Positions 1-5,779 of a stretch of 7,638 nt of DNA are shown piece by piece. Both the position numbers and the translations under genes were made by a program. Source of the DNA: Clostridia bacterium (GTDB taxonomy: Bacteria; Bacillota; DSM-16504; Desulfitibacterales; Desulfitibacteraceae); NCBI GenBank assembly GCA_018333845.1, contig JAGXSK010000215.1, positions 1-7,638 on the forward strand. Reading direction: 5' to 3'. Under the pieces are notes generated by a model. It searched no databases. It was not told the DNA's origin and saw nothing but the letters and a program-made list of their open reading frames with translations. Position 1 is the stretch's first letter. Each line of letters opens with the position of its first letter.

Positions 1-750
1 TGCATAGGCAAAGAAGAACATTCCTGGATTATCTATGTTCAAGTCTTTAGCATAGATTGTGATAAAGGAAACAATCCCTCCATAGCCAAAGGTAATGAAA
101 AACAACATTAATGATAAAGATAAGACCCTGGGTTCATAAAAGCTTTCTAAAGAAAATGTAAACTTATTAGACTTTTTGCTTGATACAGGATAGCTGATGC
201 CAAACATGCATAGAAATCCTAAAATAGAGAGGGCTAATGCAGAGGTGAACAAGAGATTAAAGTCAACCTGGTTTATGATTGCCAGGGCTAACACAGGCCC
301 CACAGCCATTGCCACGGTATTAGACAATCCGTAATAGCCCATGCCTTCTCCTCTTCTGGAGGCTGGAACAAGATCGGCAACAACAGTTCCTGCAGAAGTT
401 GTGGCAAAGCCCCAGGCTGCACCATGAACAAATCTTAATAAAAACAATAAAACCAGGCTTGTCACAAAAATATAACCGGCCATACTAATTACATAAAACA
501 GTAATGCCAGGAAAAATATCTGTTTCCTGCCAACAGCATCTATTAAAAAACCTGATAAAGGGCGCACTGCAACTGCCATTAGGGTAAGAATACCAATAAT
601 ATACCCTACCTGGCTCTCATCACCCTTTAATACGTCTGTTACAAATATGGGAAGTGTAGGGAGTAAAAAATAAAAGCTTGTAAAAACCAGGAGGTTAAGT
701 ATGCAGATTAAAACAAAATCCTTTGTCCATAGGGGCTCCTTGTTATTCAT
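1..750 (-). CDS. MFS transporter, N-terminal 250 residues (3' end beyond the left window edge)
   Basis: Open from an ATG at 748-750 to the left edge with no stop, giving 250 residues; a full MFS protein is about 390-400, so a little over half is present. The start follows a GGGAGG ribosome binding site at 758-763, spaced 7 nt. The translation is strongly hydrophobic, with about six membrane segments in the first 190 residues, a basic/polar loop at about 189-207 (VSSKKSNKF), then the start of the second half. MFS motif A is clear in the loop after TM2: G67, D71, G74, R75, K76 (GFLIDAVGRK). The LRFVHGAAWG stretch (about 105-114) fits motif B, and AVGP (149-152) fits the TM5 antiporter-type motif C. 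This suggests a proton-coupled exporter of the drug or metabolite efflux type; the substrate cannot be told. An intrinsic terminator separates it from the reductase operon, so it is probably transcribed separately and need not share its function. Confidence 0.9.
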   Translation of the reverse strand, partial: MNNKEPLWTKDFVLICILNLLVFTSFYFLLPTLPIFVTDVLKGDESQVGYIIGILTLMAVAVRPLSGFLIDAVGRKQIFFLALLFYVISMAGYIFVTSLVLLFLLRFVHGAAWGFATTSAGTVVADLVPASRRGEGMGYYGLSNTVAMAVGPVLALAIINQVDFNLLFTSALALSILGFLCMFGISYPVSSKKSNKFTFSLESFYEPRVLSLSLMLFFITFGYGGIVSFITIYAKDLNIDNPGMFFFAYA

Positions 751-779
751 TTTGCCGCCTCCCAGTTATAACTTCTATT

Positions 780-809
780 ACACTCTTAAGTGTTTTCTAT
801 CTCATTGTA
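780..809 (-). promoter_or_regulatory. Possible promoter -10 and operator-like inverted repeat for the MFS gene
   Basis: The MFS gene lies just after a terminator and so needs its own promoter. A TACAAT hexamer on the minus strand (804-809) could be a -10 box. No good -35 is present at 16-18 bp; that position falls in the terminator loop. Just downstream, ACACT (780-784) and AGTGT (789-793) form a 5-bp inverted repeat with a 4-nt spacer, which could be an operator near the transcription start. Both signals are short and the call is tentative. Confidence 0.25.
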
Positions 810-813
810 ACAC

Positions 814-837
814 AAAAAAACCAGGCTTTAACCTGGT
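814..837 (-). terminator. Intrinsic terminator ending the reductase/BCCT operon
   Basis: On the minus strand a 6-bp stem, ACCAGG (832-837) with CCTGGT (820-825), encloses a 6-nt loop and runs directly into a T tract (814-819, continuous with the last stem T). This is the classic rho-independent shape. It begins 27 bp after the BCCT stop codon, in the right orientation to end the operon. The T tract is only on the minus-strand side, so it is not a good bidirectional terminator. Confidence 0.88.
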
Positions 838-863
838 CTTTGAAAGTAATTAGATCTGCAACT

Positions 864-2363
864 CTATTTCTTTAATGGCCTGTCCTCTTCAGAAACTGCT
901 TTGTAAAGCGAAAAGCAGGCCAACAACATAACTACAGCAAAGGGAAAGGCTGCTACTATAGATGCTGTCTGCAGAGTCTGTAATCCACCAGTAATCAACA
1001 AGGCAATGGATAAGGCAGCCATCAATAAGCCCCAAATGACCATTTTAATCAGGGAGGGATTTAACGCTCCGTCAGATGACAGCATCGAAAGAACAAATGT
1101 TGCCGAATTGCCTGAAGTAATAAAGAATGTGGATATGAGTGCAACTGTGATAATTGATATTAATTGGCCAAGGGGATAGTGACTGTAAACTACAAAGAAG
1201 GCTGTGGAAACATCTGCGATGGCATTTTGACCCACTGCAGCAATCCCTGCCATCTCTAGATTTAGGCCAAGGGTTCCAAAAACAGCAAACCATACAAAGC
1301 TGCCCAGGGCCGGAACAAGTATAACACCTGAAACAAATTCACGAATGGTTCTGCCCTTTGAAATCCGCGCAATAAAGGTTCCCACAAAGGGACCCCATGC
1401 AATCCACCAGGCCCAATAGAAAAGGGTCCATCCACCTAACCAGCCTGCATCTCCAAAGGGTGCCAGGGTTAAACTGCGTTCAATAAACCCCCCAAGGTAA
1501 GCCCCCAGACCGGTAGTCAAAACCTCAATTATCTTTACTGTAGGACCTATGAGCAGAGTGGCAATTAATACAAAAAAGGCAGTACCTAAATTCAAGTTAG
1601 ATATATACTTGATGCCTTTTTCTATGCCTGTTATAGCTGAACCTAAAAATATGGCAGTAATTACTACAATAATGGCAATTTGTACTGTGCTGTTAATAGG
1701 TACACCCCAGAGAAAATTTACTCCACTATTTATTTGCAATGTGCCAAGACCTAATGAGGTTGCAATGCCGGCCACAGTGGCAAAGATGGCTAAAATATCA
1801 ATTGTTTTTCCTATGGGTCCCCTCACACCCTTTTCGCCAATTAGCGGCACAAAGATGCTGCTGATTAAACCTGGAGCATTTCTCCTGAATTGGAAATAGG
1901 CCAGGGCCATACCAAGGATACTATAATTTGCCCAGGGATGAAAGCCCCAATGAAAAAAACTGATGGTTATGGCCTGGATTGCGGCTTCAGGAGTTTGGGG
2001 TGTTCCAACAGGAGGCTGCATATAGTGATATAATGGTTCTGCAACACCCCAAAATACCAACCCTATTCCCATTCCAGCACTAAAAAGCATGGCAAACCAG
2101 GAAATAGAACTAAATTCCGGTTCATCGTCATCTGAACCCAGCTTTATTTTTCCATACCTGCTTACTGCCATGAATACTGCAAAGGCTACAAATATGAACA
2201 TGGCCCAGATATACAGCCAACCAAAACTGCCTATTAGAAAGTTAAATACATCATTGGCAACTGTGGCAAAGCTTTCAGGGGCAAATAATCCCCACAGCAC
2301 TATGCCCAGGGTAACGCTAAGTGATATTATAAATACCGCATTCCATCTATCCTTTGCTTCCAA
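864..2363 (-). CDS. BCCT-family transporter, probably glycine betaine uptake
   Basis: A 499-residue protein of normal core length for the betaine/choline/carnitine transporter family (12 membrane segments). Family landmarks are all visible: the glycine stretch SAGMGIGLVFWGVAEP (GMGIG at 97-101); aromatic residues W139, W144 and Y147, with the spacing of BetP W189/W194/Y197; the TM8 tryptophan box W317, W319, W320, W323; and the signature FIARISKGRTIREF (330-343). These residues form the trimethylammonium-binding box in characterised members. The start is TTG at 2361-2363, preceded by a purine-rich GGAAGGGA at 2373-2380 (9-nt spacing). No in-frame ATG lies upstream before the grdD stop, and the N-terminus begins just before TM1 as is usual. 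It starts 36 bp after grdD and is the last gene before the terminator, so it is probably co-transcribed with the reductase and supplies its substrate. The C-terminal tail after TM12 is only about 15 residues, lacking the long charged osmosensing tail of BetP. Betaine is favoured; choline, carnitine or sarcosine are not excluded. Confidence 0.95.
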   Translation of the reverse strand: MEAKDRWNAVFIISLSVTLGIVLWGLFAPESFATVANDVFNFLIGSFGWLYIWAMFIFVAFAVFMAVSRYGKIKLGSDDDEPEFSSISWFAMLFSAGMGIGLVFWGVAEPLYHYMQPPVGTPQTPEAAIQAITISFFHWGFHPWANYSILGMALAYFQFRRNAPGLISSIFVPLIGEKGVRGPIGKTIDILAIFATVAGIATSLGLGTLQINSGVNFLWGVPINSTVQIAIIVVITAIFLGSAITGIEKGIKYISNLNLGTAFFVLIATLLIGPTVKIIEVLTTGLGAYLGGFIERSLTLAPFGDAGWLGGWTLFYWAWWIAWGPFVGTFIARISKGRTIREFVSGVILVPALGSFVWFAVFGTLGLNLEMAGIAAVGQNAIADVSTAFFVVYSHYPLGQLISIITVALISTFFITSGNSATFVLSMLSSDGALNPSLIKMVIWGLLMAALSIALLITGGLQTLQTASIVAAFPFAVVMLLACFSLYKAVSEEDRPLKK

Positions 2364-2372
2364 CTCTACACA

Positions 2373-2380
2373 TCCCTTCC
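2373..2380 (-). promoter_or_regulatory. Ribosome binding site supporting the BCCT TTG start
   Basis: GGAAGGGA on the minus strand, 9 nt before TTG. It is weaker than the AGGAGG-type sites of the other genes in the operon. The ATG at 2371-2373 overlapping it is in another frame and reaches a stop within a few codons. Confidence 0.55.
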
Positions 2381-2399
2381 AGCTATTAGACTTAATTGA

Positions 2400-3569
2400 T
2401 TACAGATAACCATTTTCTTTAAGAATAGCTATTGATCTTTCCTTATCCTCATCAGCAATCATGACGATAGGTCCTGTACAGCCCATACCACTAAAAGCAT
2501 AAATTCCCTTCTTCCACAATGACTGAACTGCATTCTCAAGATCAAGTATTTCAATACCAGATATCTCACAAGTTACTATCTTTTCAGGAGGTGGTTTTAT
2601 GCCATCACCATCACCTGTTTTTTGGGCTGTTACTGTGGGACATTCTAGTTTGCCTATGATTTCATCCCAACCAGCCTTTTTAACTTTAGCAAACTCTGCC
2701 TTAACACTATCCAAAAGCCTTCCCTTTGCAAGCTGACCTGCATAAGCAATGGCACCAGCCACAACAGGTGCACCTGAGGCCCTGGACAAAATGCAAATTA
2801 TTTTATTATAGTTTTCACCTATTCCTGGCCCATACCCATACCCTAAAGACTCATAGTTCCCACCACTTGTAAAGGCAGAGAAGATTTTCATCAATACATT
2901 GCCAGTTAGACTGTCAGCAACCATTATATCAGGAACTCCCAGGAGTAAATCATTGCCGCGCATTACAACTCCACCGTCACTACGTGCTGACTCTGTAAAA
3001 GTTATTGGATAACCATTTTCCTTAAGACTTTTCAATGTCCTTTCTACTTGTCTAGCGCCATCAATATTTAGTATCCCAACGGTAGGATTCTCTATCCCAC
3101 AGGCCTTGGCAGCAGCTATACCATAGATGGTATTTTTCAGCATTGCTGTCACACGCTCTGTAGCTGAAGTGCCTGTAGTTGCAGCTAGGTAAAGCTCTTT
3201 TCCCTTGCCGGGGGTAATAACTCTGCCTACTGTAGACACGCCAATAGGGAAACTATAATGTAAGGTAACTGCTGAATCTAGATTTCCTTCAGTCAACATG
3301 GTATCCATTAGAAAATGGGCTTCTTTTTCATCTGCTGCTTCAATTAACTGTAGATTGGTATTTACTCCTGAGCCAATTACCACCACTTCCATGTCTGGAT
3401 TAGCCTTTTGGGCTTGTTCAGCACCAGCCAAAAGCTCTTGTGGCCCTAATTCACTTCCCAGTATTGTTAAACCAATCCTGGTTTTCTTGGCAAAGTTACC
3501 TGTCTCAATGCCATTGGCAATATCATTAAAGATTTCACTAATTGTATTCTTAATGGCTGTATTATCCAC
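2400..3569 (-). CDS. grdD: Glycine/sarcosine/betaine reductase component C, small subunit GrdD
   Basis: A 389-residue protein matching GrdD, the PlsX-like (fatty acid/phospholipid synthesis protein family) subunit of component C. With GrdC it converts the carboxymethyl-selenoether on GrdA to an acetyl thioester and then, by phosphorolysis, to acetyl phosphate. The near-C-terminal motif GMGCTGPIVM contains Cys364, which corresponds in position to Cys359 of Eubacterium acidaminophilum GrdD, reported as directly involved in acetyl phosphate formation. PlsX-like glycine-rich segments are visible in the middle (GILNIDGARQ near 165-175; GGNYESLGYGYGPGIGENYNK near 237-257). The start is GTG at 3567-3569, with AGGAGGTGA at 3574-3582 as ribosome binding site; no ATG fits better. 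It lies 98 bp downstream of the grdC stop, the widest gap in the operon, and that gap begins in a REP-like palindrome. No truncation or frameshift is seen. Confidence 0.97.
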   Translation of the reverse strand: MDNTAIKNTISEIFNDIANGIETGNFAKKTRIGLTILGSELGPQELLAGAEQAQKANPDMEVVVIGSGVNTNLQLIEAADEKEAHFLMDTMLTEGNLDSAVTLHYSFPIGVSTVGRVITPGKGKELYLAATTGTSATERVTAMLKNTIYGIAAAKACGIENPTVGILNIDGARQVERTLKSLKENGYPITFTESARSDGGVVMRGNDLLLGVPDIMVADSLTGNVLMKIFSAFTSGGNYESLGYGYGPGIGENYNKIICILSRASGAPVVAGAIAYAGQLAKGRLLDSVKAEFAKVKKAGWDEIIGKLECPTVTAQKTGDGDGIKPPPEKIVTCEISGIEILDLENAVQSLWKKGIYAFSGMGCTGPIVMIADEDKERSIAILKENGYL

Positions 3570-3573
3570 CTTT

Positions 3574-3582
3574 TCACCTCCT
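3574..3582 (-). promoter_or_regulatory. Ribosome binding site of grdD, fixes the GTG start
   Basis: AGGAGGTGA on the minus strand, with 7 nt between the AGGAGG core and the GTG at 3567-3569. This near-perfect anti-SD match makes the GTG start secure. Confidence 0.85.
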
Positions 3583-3649
3583 CGTTATATGAAAGGCAAC
3601 AAATCTTAATGTTATCTTAGCCCTAATTGGATATTTATCAGGTTAAAAT

Positions 3650-3676
3650 AAGACAGCGGAACCGTCCCTATGTCTT
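3650..3676 (-). repeat. REP-like palindrome overlapping the grdC stop codon
   Basis: On the minus strand an outer 6-bp stem AAGACA (3671-3676) with TGTCTT (3650-3655) encloses an inner stem GGGA/TTCC around CGG. The core GGGACGGTTCC flanked by GACA...TGTC resembles dispersed palindromic repeats I recall from many Firmicutes genomes (core GGGACGGTTC, flanks related to GACA/TGTC), which look like REP elements mobilised by REP-associated tyrosine (Y1) transposases. The resemblance is from memory; the copy number in this genome is not visible. The grdC stop (TAG, 3668-3670) lies inside it, so the last GrdC residues are encoded by the repeat. A short T run follows (ATTTTAA), too weak to call a terminator, though it might attenuate transcription between grdC and grdD. 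Confidence 0.6.
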
Positions 3677-5212
3677 AAGAGACCCTGCCAGGTTACGTAT
3701 GGCCTCGGCAATTATTTTTCTTACCTCTTCCTTATTTACTCCTGTACCAACATCTACTTTTCCTGTGTTATTTTCCATTACAAATGATACACCATCAAAC
3801 AGGTGGGTTAATCTGCCCAGGAATAGGCTGCCCTTACCTATTATCATAGCCTTGTTTATTTTGCCCTGCATTATCATATCCCGAGCATAACCTATAACTG
3901 GAACACCTGATGGAATATGACCTTGTGTAGGTGCAAACCCTGGCATTCCAAAGCGAGCAACTTGATTATCAATATCTGCCCGGTCAAATTCTCCCTGTTT
4001 TACCCCTAATGCTGCAATCATCTTGTAATTTGCCTTGGGTACATCTCCTGCTCCGGCAGGCTCAGTAATTTCTGGGTTTTGCATTTCAACAGCAAACATG
4101 TCTATTTCAGAAAACTTGATACCTTTCTTTTCAAGGGGCTCAGTTACTAGTGCCTGGGTTACAGCCTGAGGGGAACCGCCAGAACCAATTTTATGCTTAC
4201 CAATAACATCTGTGCGGATAACAGGATTAATTCCATCATTTTCACTTACATGTACCGCAAATGCTCCCAGAAGATCTTCTAGAACAGGAAGCTTTTTAGC
4301 AACATGTTCTTTCCCGTTCATTCCTAGCTTGGCTGTTGCACCACCTGCCAAAACCACCACATTCTTATAAACTCCAGCCTGCACCAGGCTGGCAGCCTCT
4401 ATCAAAGCGTGCACTGGAGCGGCACAGAAGCCTCTAGTATCTGAACCCGTTGCATTTACACAGCCACATACTTCACCAATGGCCTTGGCAAAATTACCTC
4501 CACCCCTTTGATTCATGTCTCCACAGGCTTCTTCAGATGCTTCAATAATATAATCAACCTCTTGGGCCTTTAAATCAGTTTTTTGAAACAAAAGAGCTAG
4601 TGCGTAGACTGCAGATGCTTTACTCACCAGATTCTCAAACATTACATGTGCACTTAAAGCTTGATCATAATCATGAGCTTTTTTTACATAGCCCACCAGC
4701 CTATGCTCGTAATATATGGGCTCTGCAGCATACTCCCTCTGGACTATCTTCTCAATTTCCTCAATATCCATTCCATCCTTTTCAAGCTTTGTTACACCTT
4801 TTAAATCCTTTAAAACTGGATGAATAATGATTTTTTCTTTTGCACTTTCCTGGAAATTCTTCTCTAGAAAAACCAGATCGAAGACATCCACTACCTTTAT
4901 AAGCCCTATAAACTCATCTTCAGGCATTATTTCCCCATATTTTCCAACACGATTTGCATCCTCCAAAGGGTTCTCATACCACGGCCTTGGAATATCTGCT
5001 AATTCATGGGGAGTTATATTTCCAATATAAGCCTGATTAGGCGGGTATTGGACTGTTTCTTCAAAGGACCTAAGCTGCTCAGGAAGCTTCTTAAGGTATT
5101 CAGAATCAGGATTTTTTCTCTTTTCTGATGTTTGGGTTGTTCCTTGATGTACCACCATATTGCATGCTTGAATTAATCCATAGCTGGCTCCTTTAATAAC
5201 AGCAAAATTCAC
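3668..5212 (-). CDS. grdC: Glycine/sarcosine/betaine reductase component C, large subunit GrdC
   Basis: A 514-residue protein matching GrdC, the FabH-like (beta-ketoacyl-ACP synthase III fold) subunit that works with GrdD to form acetyl phosphate from carboxymethylated GrdA. The N-terminus (MNFAVIKGASY, then HQGTTQT at about 22-28 and YPPNQAYIGNI at 56-66) is typical of the family. The probable acyl-accepting cysteine is Cys263 in SDTRGFCAAPVHALIEAA, aligned with the FabH nucleophile context; H432 in GHIPSGVP may be the FabH-like histidine. Other conserved-looking cysteines are C230, C249 and C251. I chose the GTG at 5210-5212 because GGAGGTGA lies 8 nt upstream and the product then begins at the normal family N-terminus. 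The longer ATG start at 5270-5272 would place the first codons in the hairpin and the ribosome binding site. The gene ends inside a REP-like repeat, so its last few residues (SLKT) may not be ancestral. Confidence 0.97.
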   Translation of the reverse strand: MNFAVIKGASYGLIQACNMVVHQGTTQTSEKRKNPDSEYLKKLPEQLRSFEETVQYPPNQAYIGNITPHELADIPRPWYENPLEDANRVGKYGEIMPEDEFIGLIKVVDVFDLVFLEKNFQESAKEKIIIHPVLKDLKGVTKLEKDGMDIEEIEKIVQREYAAEPIYYEHRLVGYVKKAHDYDQALSAHVMFENLVSKASAVYALALLFQKTDLKAQEVDYIIEASEEACGDMNQRGGGNFAKAIGEVCGCVNATGSDTRGFCAAPVHALIEAASLVQAGVYKNVVVLAGGATAKLGMNGKEHVAKKLPVLEDLLGAFAVHVSENDGINPVIRTDVIGKHKIGSGGSPQAVTQALVTEPLEKKGIKFSEIDMFAVEMQNPEITEPAGAGDVPKANYKMIAALGVKQGEFDRADIDNQVARFGMPGFAPTQGHIPSGVPVIGYARDMIMQGKINKAMIIGKGSLFLGRLTHLFDGVSFVMENNTGKVDVGTGVNKEEVRKIIAEAIRNLAGSLKT

Positions 5213-5220
5213 CTGTAGAT

Positions 5221-5228
5221 TCACCTCC
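5221..5228 (-). promoter_or_regulatory. Ribosome binding site of grdC, fixes the GTG start
   Basis: GGAGGTGA on the minus strand, 8 nt before GTG at 5210-5212. It sits just downstream of the grdA-grdC hairpin and inside the frame of the longer, rejected reading. Confidence 0.87.
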
Positions 5229-5238
5229 AGATTGTATT

Positions 5239-5272
5239 TTGGGTAATGGAGCTGCTTTTTTCCATTACCCAA
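5239..5272 (-). repeat. Perfect 12-bp intercistronic hairpin between grdA and grdC
   Basis: Positions 5239-5250 and 5261-5272 are perfect inverted repeats (core GGGTAATGGA / TCCATTACCC extended by TT/AA) around a 10-nt loop. It lies 13 bp after the grdA stop and 10 bp before the grdC ribosome binding site. On the transcribed strand it is followed by AAAATACAAT, not a T tract, so it is not a standard terminator. It may protect the 3' end of a grdA message or act as a processing site that uncouples GrdA and GrdC levels; the function is inferred. Confidence 0.85.
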
Positions 5273-5285
5273 TTTTTAGGATATA

Positions 5286-5753
5286 TTACCTTGTATATTG
5301 TTCCCTAATTGACTTGACCTCTTTAATTACCTCATCTACGTCTAACACCATTTCCATCATGCTGATATGCTCTTCATATACTTCAGGAGCAACATCATTT
5401 TTAATTTCATCTTCAAAAATGTGATATGCCTTGAGTCCTAACTGGACTCCTGCTAATGGACCAGCAAAGGTGGGATCACCATTGGATACAGTTTCGGCAG
5501 CTAACCCAGAAGCTTCAGCCTCTGCACCACCTAATACAACTATAAGGTTCTGGTTTCCATACTTATCAGTTAAGTCTTTAATCCTTTGCTGATTTTCTAG
5601 GTCCATTGCGCCAGCTGCGGTTCAAACAAAGCATTCTGTAGTTGAGAAAACTACTTCTGCACCAGCACTCTTGACGCACTCTTCAATGGCTGGACCTGGA
5701 ATGCCATCTCTATCGCCAAGAATAGCCACTTTTTTTCCTTTAAGTAATAACAT
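5286..5753 (-). CDS. grdA: Glycine/sarcosine/betaine reductase selenoprotein A, GrdA (in-frame TGA = selenocysteine)
   Basis: Read through one TGA, this gives 155 residues, close to the usual GrdA length (about 158). The product begins MLLLKGKKVAILGDRDGIPG and contains the diagnostic CFVUTAAGAMDLE, with Cys41 and selenocysteine 44 encoded by TGA at 5622-5624. This redox pair is the hallmark of GrdA, the small acidic carrier shared by glycine, sarcosine and betaine reductases: the selenol takes the carboxymethyl group from component B and hands it to component C, leaving a Cys-Sec bond that must be re-reduced. The ATG at 5751-5753 has GAGGTGA at 5760-5766 (6-nt spacing) and lies 26 bp after the trxB-like stop. 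A caller that treats TGA as stop would report only the 106-residue C-terminal part starting at Met50. Decoding needs SelA, SelB, SelC and SelD from elsewhere in the genome. Confidence 0.97.
5622..5624 (-). other. Selenocysteine codon of grdA (UGA)
   Basis: In-frame TGA as codon 44 within CFVUTAAGA, the invariant GrdA active-site context. Reading frame and homology continue intact on both sides, so this is recoding and not a nonsense mutation. Confidence 0.96.
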
Positions 5754-5759
5754 TTAAAT

Positions 5760-5766
5760 TCACCTC
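5760..5766 (-). promoter_or_regulatory. Ribosome binding site of grdA, supports the upstream true start
   Basis: GAGGTGA on the minus strand, 6 nt before the ATG at 5751-5753. The internal Met50 codon (5604-5606), which begins the ORF after the TGA, has no comparable site. Confidence 0.8.
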
Positions 5767-5779
5767 ACTTCTTGTATCC

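Noticed and set aside
1549..2409. Plus-strand open frames at 1549-1899 and 2089-2409, and others opposite grdD, grdC and the trxB fusion.
   Set aside because: They are antisense shadows of well-supported genes, with no ribosome binding sites and no recognisable protein features.
3622..3642. Weak inverted repeat CCTAAT / ATCAGG between grdC and grdD.
   Set aside because: Only 6 bp with a GU pair and a 9-nt AT-rich loop; too weak to support as a regulatory hairpin.
5213..5272. An ATG at 5270-5272 would extend GrdC by 20 residues.
   Set aside because: The extension is encoded by the hairpin and the ribosome binding site, does not match the GrdC N-terminus, and has no ribosome binding site of its own. 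The GTG at 5210-5212 is better placed.
5239..5272. The grdA-grdC hairpin as an intrinsic terminator.
   Set aside because: A T-rich tail follows only in the plus-strand direction, where no gene is transcribed; the minus-strand side is A-rich, and grdC follows with a strong ribosome binding site.
5286..5753. grdA as a pseudogene broken by a nonsense codon.
   Set aside because: The TGA is at the exact selenocysteine position of the invariant CFVU motif, and the rest of the frame is intact.
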